A program made the translations under genes and the position numbers. A stretch of DNA of 49,495 bases from a virus: the IMG/VR virus record IMGVR_UViG_3300024518_003475, positions 1-49,495 of that record; one strand, 5' to 3'. The notes under the pieces were generated by a model that saw only the letters and a list, made by a program, of their open reading frames with translations, was not told the DNA's origin and did not search any database. Positions 40,577 to 48,420 of the stretch are shown here, piece after piece. Every line of letters begins with the position of its first letter. Positions within the stretch are counted from its first letter, which is position 1.

Positions 40577-40776
40577 TTGTCTAATCCCCGGGTCAGAACA
40601 CGCATTACAAAGGGTTTAACCATCTTATCGGGTAAGATAAAGCCGGTATTTCTAATCACCTTGATGCGGCTTCCGACCTGCTCAACGACTGCTTGTTGCC
40701 AGCCATCGTCGAACTTCTCGTAATAAGCACTCAACGCTATAAAAGGGTTTCGTTTCACAACCGCATATAAAGCCAT
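40573..40776 (-). CDS. Small protein of unknown function (67 aa)
   Basis: A short, basic alpha/beta protein (KRNPFIALSAYYEKFDDGWQ, then VVEQVGSRIKVIRNTGFILP). Overlaps both neighbours by one to four bases. No family is recognised. Confidence 0.55.
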   Translation of the reverse strand: MALYAVVKRNPFIALSAYYEKFDDGWQQAVVEQVGSRIKVIRNTGFILPDKMVKPFVMRVLTRGLDK

Positions 40777-41444
40777 TATGCAGTCTCCGACAGCACGGGA
40801 ATCAAATCGTGCCCGTAATTCAGGACACCAAGATGCCCAATTTCCAGAGAAACGCGGTGATCCACGTAGATTTTCACCCCAGCGCGCTCAAGGTCCTCGC
40901 AAAAAGCCCAATCCTCACCCACATAGCTAGCGAGTTTAGGGTTCCAGTGCTGCGTAAACCATGGCCCTTTCTCTAGGGCGGCACGCTTGAAAATATTAAG
41001 ATCGATCATCATGATTCCCGTACCGACTCGCCAAACGCGTTCGAGAGGGGGGGAAGATGTCGAGGTATAAACAGGCGAACCCTCCGCAGCCGCGCTTTTC
41101 TGCCGGGCCGTCGGGGAGGACGGGATCATTTTAGTGGCGATATTGCAGGCTACAACCTGCTTCTTGTGAGCGAGCAGCCTTTCGGCTATATCCGCGGGGA
41201 AAGTCTGATCACTATCGATAAATAGAAGGTGGGTAGCATGATTCTTGATGGCGGCGGCGACCATATCCTGCCGCATATTGGCAAGAATACTGCCCCGCTT
41301 GTTGTGGACGGTGTACTGCACCGTTCTTTCGTTGATAGTCGAAGTCGCTGATAAATGGCTTGTCAGGAAGACAAGGGACATCCCGAACTCCGCTAGCCAT
41401 GTCGAGGTCGATGGTATACAGATAACAAGACGGAGCTCTTTCAT
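40776..41444 (-). CDS. GT-A glycosyltransferase-like protein (222 aa)
   Basis: A Rossmann-like start (LRLVICIPSTSTW) and the nucleotide-sugar/metal motif DSD (HLLFIDSDQTF, about residue 77) mark a GT-A glycosyltransferase. The acceptor-side acidic motif GEDWAFCEDLERAG and a late His (EIGHLG) agree. A G7 motif copy encodes TSSPPLER in a surface loop. Lying between capsid and tail genes, it may glycosylate a virion protein or DNA; the target cannot be told from sequence. Confidence 0.8.
   Translation of the reverse strand: MKELRLVICIPSTSTWLAEFGMSLVFLTSHLSATSTINERTVQYTVHNKRGSILANMRQDMVAAAIKNHATHLLFIDSDQTFPADIAERLLAHKKQVVACNIATKMIPSSPTARQKSAAAEGSPVYTSTSSPPLERVWRVGTGIMMIDLNIFKRAALEKGPWFTQHWNPKLASYVGEDWAFCEDLERAGVKIYVDHRVSLEIGHLGVLNYGHDLIPVLSETA
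41044..41056 (+). repeat. Dispersed G7 motif, copy 17 (first base A)
   Basis: AGAGGGGGGGAAG, antisense to the glycosyltransferase gene, read there as S-S-P-P-L. Confidence 0.85.
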
Positions 41445-41713
41445 TCATCATCCCGGGACAACTTCTCGAACTCATTCTCGTCGTAAACGTCAATAGAGCT
41501 AATCGCTACCCGCATGGAGTAGGCTTCAGGGCGGTCGGGATTCTCGTCGTTCGATATCTCACGAACGATGCCTTTGAACAGGACCTCAATCTTTGCATCA
41601 ACGTCGATCGCATCTGCGATCTCTTTATTGATAGGCAGGAAGATCGCAAAGGTCGGATTAGTAGTCGGCGCTTCTGATGAGGGCGGCGCAGCCGGTATCT
41701 CGTAATGAGGCAT
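41441..41713 (-). CDS. Small acidic protein (90 aa)
   Basis: An extended Pro-rich N-terminus (IPAAPPSSEAPTTNPTF) and a beta-like body (DVDAKIEVLFKGIVREISND) with an acidic end. It overlaps the glycosyltransferase start by four bases. Could be a capsid-associated protein; no family recognised. Confidence 0.6.
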   Translation of the reverse strand: MPHYEIPAAPPSSEAPTTNPTFAIFLPINKEIADAIDVDAKIEVLFKGIVREISNDENPDRPEAYSMRVAISSIDVYDENEFEKLSRDDE

Positions 41714-41715
41714 GA

Positions 41716-42057
41716 CTACAGCCTCGAACAGGTTACGGTAGCATCAAAATCTGTAACCGTGCCCCCCGCTGTATACTCAATCTTGACTACAGAAGGGCAC
41801 TGATTTATGACAATAGACTGGACAGAAGCCCCAGCCACCGATTGAACAAAGGAGCCAACGACATAGTCTACGGAATCGATAGTTGCCGTAATGTCGAGGT
41901 CCATCGTCGGCGCAGTACCAGTTAATGCGGTTACGTTAAGATGAAAACGGGCGTCACCCGTCTGTAAGTCGCGAGTGCCCACTGTATCGACAGCAACTTC
42001 CTCGCCTGAGGCCGTCGCGTTTACGATAGTCGCAACGACTGTGTTAATGAGGCGCAT
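41716..42057 (-). CDS. Probable capsid decoration or head protein (113 aa)
   Basis: An all-beta, Thr/Val-rich protein, first gene after the major capsid terminator, with a strong AAGGAG ribosome site. Small beta proteins immediately behind the capsid gene are often decoration proteins, which supports the guess; there is no recognised motif. Confidence 0.55.
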   Translation of the reverse strand: MRLINTVVATIVNATASGEEVAVDTVGTRDLQTGDARFHLNVTALTGTAPTMDLDITATIDSVDYVVGSFVQSVAGASVQSIVINQCPSVVKIEYTAGGTVTDFDATVTCSRL

Positions 42058-42068
42058 AGCGATCTCCT

Positions 42069-42097
42069 TAAAAACGGGGGAGCCAAAAGCCCCCCCT
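42069..42097 (-). terminator. Terminator after the major capsid gene
   Basis: On the minus strand a GC-rich stem GGGGGGGC, loop TTTTG, GCTCCCCC (one G-T pair) is followed by GTTTTT. It would let the capsid gene be made in excess over the tail genes by partial termination. Confidence 0.85.
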
Positions 42098-42121
42098 TGA
42101 TTAAAGTAGCAGGAATACCCG

Positions 42122-43303
42122 CTAGATGATGAAGTTGCCCAGATAGGCCATGGTCTTCTCGTGCCGGATTTCTAGGCCCGCCTCGGTCAACCACTGCCCT
42201 TTCAGGGAGTCAGCATCGTTCGCTTGGATATTGTCTTCCATGCGCGTATCTCGCATATGCCGGTAAATTAATGCCGACGGATCGATGATAAACGCACTAT
42301 TGGTAAACTTACCATGCGTGTTCATAAGCGGATGCGTCCGCACGAACAGTGTTCCTTGCGGGAAGACCCAACGCTGCAACTGCATACCGTAGGTTTTCAC
42401 CGTACCGTCGAAGTTGATGCGAGTGCTACTGGAATTCCGCGCCAGCTTGTTCAGCTCGTTTAAGAATCCGTTACCGGCGAGTACGATACGCTCGTTGCCT
42501 GCGGAGCCTGCATCGTAATCGAACACCTGAAAGACGTCGTTGAGGAACGTGTCCTCAGTCGGGCTTGTGGTGTAAATCTTCGAGTTCGTGGTAATGAACT
42601 CACGAAGGCCCCCGGTGAACCGCTTCGGCTTAACGCCCGAAGTGTCCTCGAAAGCCTGACCGAACATCCAAGCCCACTCCAGAGCAACGGAATGGTCGAA
42701 CATTTTCCGCCTCTTGTCGTTTTTGACCGGATCGCCCGTACGTGTATGCGTGATACGTGCGGTGTTGGTGATCTGGTAAGCAGTCTTGAAAATCTGGGCG
42801 AAGTTGATTAACTTGGTTGGGTTCCGAGTTGAGGTGTTCGGAGACACGCTACCTTCCTCGTAGGTATTCCCGATCTTCAACAGCAAGGCGCTCGCGCCTG
42901 TGTTGGCACCCGTTGATCCTGCCGCTCCGCGCTTCACCACGATTGCGGTGTCGGAAGTGACAGAGGAAACCTCAACCAGCTCGTTGTCGTATGCGGCGAG
43001 TTCCGTCTTCTCGACCATGAGGATATCGCCCGGAACTACATCCAAGCCACCCAAGGTCAGACCGAAAGCGGTAGAAGTTGCCGACGCGCCCGTCGAATTC
43101 ATTGTTAGCCGAACAGAGTTCAGCTCTTCTTCCCACCACGCGAATTCCGGATCGTCCACCGACTCGGACTTCATTTTCGACAGCATTGCCGTGAGAGGAG
43201 CTGAGCCGTTTGGATTACGCCAAAGGATCATCTCCCGGAAATTTTTGGGGCGTTCATCGGTGGCCCAATCACCTGTACCACGAAGGCCTGCTATTGAAGG
43301 CAT
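42122..43303 (-). CDS. Major capsid protein (DUF5309/SU10-like)
   Basis: A 393-residue capsid protein. The N-terminal half has the pattern GDILMVEKTEL, then ELVEVSSVTSDTAIVVKRGAAG and NFAQIFKTAYQITNTARI (pieces cited), as in the DUF5309 capsid proteins of SU10-like podoviruses. The C-terminal half (RIVLAGNGFLNELNKLA, then WVFPQGTLFVRTHPLM and QWLTEAGLEIRHEKTMAYLG) fits an HK97-fold A-domain. Context is decisive: it follows the scaffold gene by three bases and is followed by a terminator. Confidence 0.85.
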   Translation of the reverse strand: MPSIAGLRGTGDWATDERPKNFREMILWRNPNGSAPLTAMLSKMKSESVDDPEFAWWEEELNSVRLTMNSTGASATSTAFGLTLGGLDVVPGDILMVEKTELAAYDNELVEVSSVTSDTAIVVKRGAAGSTGANTGASALLLKIGNTYEEGSVSPNTSTRNPTKLINFAQIFKTAYQITNTARITHTRTGDPVKNDKRRKMFDHSVALEWAWMFGQAFEDTSGVKPKRFTGGLREFITTNSKIYTTSPTEDTFLNDVFQVFDYDAGSAGNERIVLAGNGFLNELNKLARNSSSTRINFDGTVKTYGMQLQRWVFPQGTLFVRTHPLMNTHGKFTNSAFIIDPSALIYRHMRDTRMEDNIQANDADSLKGQWLTEAGLEIRHEKTMAYLGNFII

Positions 43304-43306
43304 AAC

Positions 43307-44227
43307 TTAGTCCTCACCATCATCAATGAATTCTTGCGCTAATGTCTCGAATTCGTTTAACTTCTTGGGCGCGGGGGCTGGGCTAGAAATCTGAGCTCCT
43401 CCACCGGGCGCGGCTGGTGTGAATCCCTTGTCTGCCGTAGGAGGGGGGGAAGCTGTATCCTTCGCACCGACCTCGACAGGGATTCGCAATGCAACCATCG
43501 CCATTGCGCCTGCTTCCTCGATAGCTTGTGGCATCGTAGCATTCGGATTCATAGCACGATAAGACTTAATCGTACGATTAATCGTTTCCTGCTGCTCTGC
43601 GTTTTCACCATACGCCGCTTCGAGTTTAGGCCATCTCGCGAAGAAATCAGCCTGATCTTTCGCTGTCTTCTCCTGTTGACTCATAACCGACCGAACTTGC
43701 TGCGGCATGGCCTGAGTGACCCCTCCCATCAGGGAGTCGTACATATCCATATAAGCGTTGGCGAAAATCTTAGGTAGGGCCTTTTCAGGCTCAGCCAAAA
43801 GCATATCTCGCATCTCATCCCCCTCAAGTTGAGTCGCATAATGCTGCTCAATCTTTGAGAGGGCATCAGTCCGCCACTCCTGCCGTTGTTTCACTTGCTC
43901 TTCGGCAGTCGCGGTAGGCTGTTCGTCAGTTGGGGGAGCGGGCACAACGGCCGGTGCTTCCAGTTCTAACGGAGAGGCTACAGGTGCAGGCGTGCTACCT
44001 GATTCGGGTGACGGCTCGGGCGGACTAGCTGTGTCTACCGGAGGGTCGTCTGGACCGTCCTCTATAACAGGGGTCTCGGCCGGAGCCGGTTCCTCTGGGG
44101 GAGTCTCTTCAATATCCTCGAAGAGTTCTAGTAACTGTGCTGTATCCGGATCAAGCTCAGGAGTGGGCACAGCGGGATTATCTTCCGATTTGAGCGCATT
44201 TGCAACAGTTTCTGCGTTATTCGACAT
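43307..44227 (-). CDS. Scaffold protein (306 aa)
   Basis: An acidic, Pro/Glu-rich N-terminal third (ELFEDIEETPPEEPAPAETP) is followed by long helices (KIEQHYATQLEGDEMRDMLL, then AYMDMYDSLMGG and QEKTAKDQADFFARWP) and a Pro/Gly-rich tail with SPPPTADKG made by a G7 motif copy. This composition, and position immediately before the capsid gene, are those of a scaffold, which shapes the procapsid and is then removed. Confidence 0.82.
   Translation of the reverse strand: MSNNAETVANALKSEDNPAVPTPELDPDTAQLLELFEDIEETPPEEPAPAETPVIEDGPDDPPVDTASPPEPSPESGSTPAPVASPLELEAPAVVPAPPTDEQPTATAEEQVKQRQEWRTDALSKIEQHYATQLEGDEMRDMLLAEPEKALPKIFANAYMDMYDSLMGGVTQAMPQQVRSVMSQQEKTAKDQADFFARWPKLEAAYGENAEQQETINRTIKSYRAMNPNATMPQAIEEAGAMAMVALRIPVEVGAKDTASPPPTADKGFTPAAPGGGAQISSPAPAPKKLNEFETLAQEFIDDGED
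43440..43452 (+). repeat. Dispersed G7 motif, copy 18 (exact)
   Basis: The exact motif, antisense to the scaffold gene, read there as T-A-S-P-P-P-T in its flexible tail. Confidence 0.9.
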
Positions 44228-44531
44228 TTTCTTCCTCCTTTTTCATCTCGGTAAGCAACTCAACAGCAGCCCCAAGAGCGCCGGGCGCAAGCGTTCGAGC
44301 TAACATGAGACCCGCAATCTCCCCTTTTTCAAATTCGCTCTTAAATACGGCCCCGAAGCCATCGGAAGCGACTGGCATCCGCCCCTTACGGACATTAATC
44401 TGCTTTTCGAGCATTGCCATAAAATAATTCCAGCCCTCCTGTTTTAACAGGGGGTCTAAATTGTCTACGATGATACGCGCCGCCTTGACGTCTTCATCTT
44501 CCACTTCAACTGGTCTATCTTCCCCATCCAT
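44217..44531 (-). CDS. Small head-morphogenesis protein (104 aa)
   Basis: An acidic helical protein between portal and scaffold; position and shape match the small unnamed gene found there in SU10-like phages. The middle (MLEKQINVRKGRMP) is basic, the C-terminus is a helix with acidic end. It overlaps the scaffold start by 11 bases. Confidence 0.65.
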   Translation of the reverse strand: MDGEDRPVEVEDEDVKAARIIVDNLDPLLKQEGWNYFMAMLEKQINVRKGRMPVASDGFGAVFKSEFEKGEIAGLMLARTLAPGALGAAVELLTEMKKEEENVE

Positions 44532-44537
44532 CTTTGA

Positions 44538-46460
44538 TTATCCTGTAGGTCCGACTCCACCTACTTGAGGAGCTTGCGGCTCCCCGGCGCTGTTTTGCCC
44601 GGTAATAGGCACTAAATTCCCAGCCCGCGTCTGCTCTGCTACCTGCTCGTCTGGGGTCACTTTAATCTCGAATTGTTTGATGTTCTTTGCCCCTGAGAGT
44701 TGCATCATATGGGCAATAATGGCCTTGATATCATATGCGCCCGCTAAAGTCTCGTTCGCAGCAATATCTCGGATGAATTCTCGCCACAGATTAGCCTGAG
44801 CAAAGCGATCGACCGGCAGTGTACCGTCTACAGGCGTGTAATCAAAGAACCCTTGTATTAATTCGGGCGTTACTTCGGCAAACGCGCCCTGAGGGCCATT
44901 GAGATCGCCTGCTATCTTGAATTGACGCTCCAGATCATAGAACTGTTGCGTATTCTGCAACAGCATCTGCGATAGAGGAGTCCAACCCATAGCACTCATA
45001 TACTCTGCATTGGTCTTTAAACGGTTAATTCCGAACGAGGTCGTTGAGCGAATCTCCGTGGCGGTCTTCCGACCACCCTCATTGACAGCCCCCATCAGGT
45101 TGTCGTTGACGCCTGTCACACGCTCGATGAGATCAGTGATGACAGTCGCGTCTTTTAGGTGTCCTTGAGTGATATCGACCACTTGAAGCTGTGTTACGGC
45201 GTCTTTTGTCGGCATTCCGTAATATTCGGGCTTCACACGGATTAATCGGCCCGCATTGGGGTCTGTCATGTCTTTCATGACGATTCGGGAAGGATCGACG
45301 ACAAATTGGTCGTTAATAGCCTTTCTGACGTTATGCAGGTGCGAATTGATGAGCCACGAGAGCGTATCTTGCAAAGGCCCCATGACTTCCATTAATGAGC
45401 GGCTAAATAGCGAATATCCGTCTGGTTCGTACTCCTGAACCGAAAACGGGAATTTATTGTGGTACAGCCCTAAAGGCTGGGCCCCTATAATGATATCTTT
45501 CTCTGCGAGCGTGAAAACCCACTTAACGGGCCATTCGGTTGTACCTAGCTTCCACTCCTTCGGGATAATCTCGACGAATATCTCATATAGACCCACAAAA
45601 GGGCGATCCCGGCGTTTGGCCTTGTCATCGCGCGGAGGACCGAGTGGATATTCGGTTGCGGCCTCGGGTAACGTGATCTGTTCAGAGCCCTTCTCGCGGT
45701 CAAAAACTTGGGCCCGCAGGCGTTCGAGCTCTTCAAAGTTGAAATACAGGCCTTTTTGGTGCCTACGAACGATAGTATTCCAGCCCACTTCAGTATAGCG
45801 AGCGACGAACTCACCATCTTGGAATCGGGAGATAGGTACCCGGGGGTCCGGAAAGAAGTCCTGTGGACGGACGTTATACAGTCTATTGCCTACATACCCG
45901 GGCATGCGCTTCGTTTCGCGAACTTTTTTAGTGGAGCCCGGCAGAGGAATCCCTAAATATGTCTCCGGCTGTTCGACTATCTCAGAGACGACAATTTCCT
46001 CCTCCTCCCAATACGAGCCGATAACACCGAAGCCATACTTGGCCGGATCAAGCAACCATGTATATAAAGGGGTAGCCATGCCCCCCACGGTGTATTGATA
46101 GTCCATCAGGGATTCTACAGCTTGCACGTTCATTTGTGGTTCGCCATGCCGGGCTTGATATTGGAACACGGGATTACGGGAGAGAAAGACTGAAGTCCAG
46201 TAGGTATGTGCTGTAAGGGCGACCGCATAGCTGTAGGGAATTTCGATCGTGCCAAAAGAGAATATTCCTGACTTTTTTAAATCCTTACGATCCTTGTTCG
46301 GTTTCGTATCCGGAATGTATGCGAGAAAACGCTCTTCAGCGTCTTTCCACGTCGCATATCGCTGTGACATTTTTTCCCGGGAGAGCGATAGGCGATCGAG
46401 TAAAGCGTCTAATAATGTTCGATGCTCGGGGGTACCGAATTTAACTTCTTTATGACTCAT
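44538..46460 (-). CDS. Portal protein (640 aa)
   Basis: A large portal of the podovirus type. The N-terminal helices (LLDALLDRLSLSREKMSQRY, WKDAEERFLAYIP) are followed by the membrane- and tail-facing domain (LYNVRPQDFFPDP, LYEIFVEIIPKEW) and the clip/stem helices (LMEVMGPLQDTLSWLINSHL, then VTGVNDNLMGAVNEGGRKTATEI). The latter includes the conserved G.N..M.G..N...RKTATE pattern of portals. ATG 46460 overlaps the terminase stop by four bases (ATGA), so I use it rather than 46475. Confidence 0.9.
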   Translation of the reverse strand: MSHKEVKFGTPEHRTLLDALLDRLSLSREKMSQRYATWKDAEERFLAYIPDTKPNKDRKDLKKSGIFSFGTIEIPYSYAVALTAHTYWTSVFLSRNPVFQYQARHGEPQMNVQAVESLMDYQYTVGGMATPLYTWLLDPAKYGFGVIGSYWEEEEIVVSEIVEQPETYLGIPLPGSTKKVRETKRMPGYVGNRLYNVRPQDFFPDPRVPISRFQDGEFVARYTEVGWNTIVRRHQKGLYFNFEELERLRAQVFDREKGSEQITLPEAATEYPLGPPRDDKAKRRDRPFVGLYEIFVEIIPKEWKLGTTEWPVKWVFTLAEKDIIIGAQPLGLYHNKFPFSVQEYEPDGYSLFSRSLMEVMGPLQDTLSWLINSHLHNVRKAINDQFVVDPSRIVMKDMTDPNAGRLIRVKPEYYGMPTKDAVTQLQVVDITQGHLKDATVITDLIERVTGVNDNLMGAVNEGGRKTATEIRSTTSFGINRLKTNAEYMSAMGWTPLSQMLLQNTQQFYDLERQFKIAGDLNGPQGAFAEVTPELIQGFFDYTPVDGTLPVDRFAQANLWREFIRDIAANETLAGAYDIKAIIAHMMQLSGAKNIKQFEIKVTPDEQVAEQTRAGNLVPITGQNSAGEPQAPQVGGVGPTG

Positions 46461-47941
46461 GGGGAAGCCCTCCACTCAGGCAAGTCAGGTATCATTTTTT
46501 CGTCGTCGGCCAGTCTTTCAAATTCGCCTTCAATTATATTGCTGTCGGCAGAAGCCCCAGCCAATCTAATCGCCATCGACACCGCATCCAAGACGTCATC
46601 ATGCGAAACGTCAGGGTAATCCGTATACTGTTGAATAAAATCAACATGACTCTTATGAACATACAGAGTTCCATTAGACGCTCGCCCCACCAGCGCCTGT
46701 GTAATTCGATCCCGTTTTTTACGTCTGTCATCGATCTCATGAACATAATAGTGACGACCTGTTTGGCGCATTTTCTCACGAAGAAAATACGCAAGTGTCC
46801 GTTGATACGCGATCGACTCTACACCCACCATACGCGGCTTCCACTTCGCTGCCAACCGAAAAAACTCGGCCGCGGTATCCTCGGGCTCCTGATCGCGCCC
46901 CATAGAATACTCGATCAGGTACGTATTACCTTGGTAGAAGCCGATAACCGCGAGCACCTGCGGGTCCGTATTACGACCCTTATGCCGGGCCTCCTCGCTC
47001 AGAGGGGGGGAAGGGTCTATAGCCATAAATACGCGCATACCGGTGTCGGGCAGCATATCCCAGTAGTTGAGCCACTCCGCCTTGAACAGGGAAGTTTCGG
47101 TCGCCGTGATTCTACACTCCATTTCACGCATCCATAATGACAGTTGATTACGCGCGACATGCGCTGCTTTTTGCTCCATCAGCTCAACTTTAGGGAAACG
47201 CTCTTCCCAGATGCTAAGGGGGTCTTCCTCGTTGCCAAGAAAGCAGCCGAATTCTAGCGAAGTCCATTGCGCATCACGCAACGCCGACTCAACAAGGTCT
47301 TCCCCGTGAAGTGGCGTTTGAAGCAGAACCATCTTGGCGTGTGGGTTTTCGGTCGCCGGGACTAATGACTTCTCAAGCGCGCCGAAAAATAAATTGGATA
47401 TTTTGTACCGCTGTTCGGGCGTAGCCGTGTTTTCTTCGTCGCAGGGATCGTCGACAACAATCAGGTCGGGCCGGTGATCATCGATATTAATTCCGCGCGT
47501 CTGACCAGTGATACCGAGCGCGATAACTCGCGTCGTATGGCCCTCTGTCGTGTGCAGTATTTCAATATCTTCAGATGACCACTTCGCTCCGCGCTTAAGG
47601 CCGAAAGTTTGTGCAAAAGGCCGGTTATACTCAACTGCCTTCTTAAGCCATTCGACGGTCTTGATCGCGTGATTTTGCGACGCTGAAACAAAAAGGATAG
47701 TGCGCGACAACCCATAGGCGATTCGCATAGCCGTGAAGACACGTAAGGTTGTAGTTTTCGCGCCACCACGAAAAACTTCAATGGCGACATAGCGGTTGGC
47801 CGGATTGACCAGCGCCGTCCATATTTCCCGGTGGAACGGCGGAGGCTGCTGTTTGATCGCCTTCGGGAAAAAGTACCGGGCGAAAAAGAGAGGGTCGGCC
47901 GCTCCGAGCTGTACGGCTTCAAGCGGTGTAATCTTGTTCAT
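46457..47941 (-). CDS. terL: Terminase large subunit (494 aa)
   Basis: The packaging motor and nuclease. Walker A is RGGAKTT (about residues 58-64). Walker B is DLIVVDDP, with catalytic acids following. The RNase H-like nuclease begins with VFMAIDPSPPLSEE and closes with DYPDVSHDDVLDAVSMAI. A G7 motif copy encodes the SPPL right behind the first nuclease Asp. ATG 47941 overlaps the stop of the PD-(D/E)XK gene by four bases (ATGA); the longer frame to 48001 would lie inside that gene. Acts at the portal, encoded next. Confidence 0.93.
   Translation of the reverse strand: MNKITPLEAVQLGAADPLFFARYFFPKAIKQQPPPFHREIWTALVNPANRYVAIEVFRGGAKTTTLRVFTAMRIAYGLSRTILFVSASQNHAIKTVEWLKKAVEYNRPFAQTFGLKRGAKWSSEDIEILHTTEGHTTRVIALGITGQTRGINIDDHRPDLIVVDDPCDEENTATPEQRYKISNLFFGALEKSLVPATENPHAKMVLLQTPLHGEDLVESALRDAQWTSLEFGCFLGNEEDPLSIWEERFPKVELMEQKAAHVARNQLSLWMREMECRITATETSLFKAEWLNYWDMLPDTGMRVFMAIDPSPPLSEEARHKGRNTDPQVLAVIGFYQGNTYLIEYSMGRDQEPEDTAAEFFRLAAKWKPRMVGVESIAYQRTLAYFLREKMRQTGRHYYVHEIDDRRKKRDRITQALVGRASNGTLYVHKSHVDFIQQYTDYPDVSHDDVLDAVSMAIRLAGASADSNIIEGEFERLADDEKMIPDLPEWRASP
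47001..47013 (+). repeat. Dispersed G7 motif, copy 19 (first base A)
   Basis: AGAGGGGGGGAAG, antisense to terL, read there as P-S-P-P-L next to the nuclease active-site Asp. Confidence 0.85.
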
Positions 47942-48420
47942 AACAGGTGAACATTGTAGAGGCCGCCACGCATCGGGGCACATTCGTGAATATGTGAGCA
48001 CAGAGCGGTGGGCCTTTCTCGAAATGTCAAGGGATCAAACCACTTGACAACCTCAATTAGGCGGATTTCAAATAACTTCCCCCCCTCCATAATCTTTGCA
48101 ATGCAAGGGTAGTATAGGTCATTGAGCTGTTCCCATGCTTTCGAGCCATGCTTCAATTTCGCTTCGATAATCACGAGGAGCCCTTTTTCGATGTCGATGT
48201 AGAGACCATCGGGCTGACAAAAGCGTACCCGGTGGCCGGTACGGTGATGACGGTACGCAATCCATGGTGCCTCAATATATTTGTCTGGATATCGCTCAAG
48301 GAGGGTGGCGTGAACGCGGCGCTCAAAGCGCTCGCCGTTAGCCCGCGCGCCCGTCCTGACCGCGTGCCTCGGGAGCCAGTCCGGCTTCTGGACGAAGCGC
48401 GCATAGCTAACTTTGAGCAT
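47938..48420 (-). CDS. PD-(D/E)XK nuclease-like protein between TerS and TerL (160 aa)
   Basis: The start is ATG 48420 (MLKVSYARF). The core PDGLYIDIEKGLLVIIEAKL (residues 70-89) has the D71 and E86-x-K88 layout of PD-(D/E)XK enzymes, with E30 as possible first-helix acid and Q98 in the next helix. A G7 motif copy encodes MEGGKLFE. Placed between the two terminase genes and overlapping both, it may trim or cut packaged DNA or resolve branches ahead of the motor. Small resolvase-like nucleases of this fold are alternatives. Confidence 0.75.
   Translation of the reverse strand: MLKVSYARFVQKPDWLPRHAVRTGARANGERFERRVHATLLERYPDKYIEAPWIAYRHHRTGHRVRFCQPDGLYIDIEKGLLVIIEAKLKHGSKAWEQLNDLYYPCIAKIMEGGKLFEIRLIEVVKWFDPLTFRERPTALCSHIHECAPMRGGLYNVHLL
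48076..48088 (-). repeat. Dispersed G7 motif, copy 20 (exact)
   Basis: The exact motif on the minus strand, read as M-E-G-G-K in the PD-(D/E)XK gene. Confidence 0.9.
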
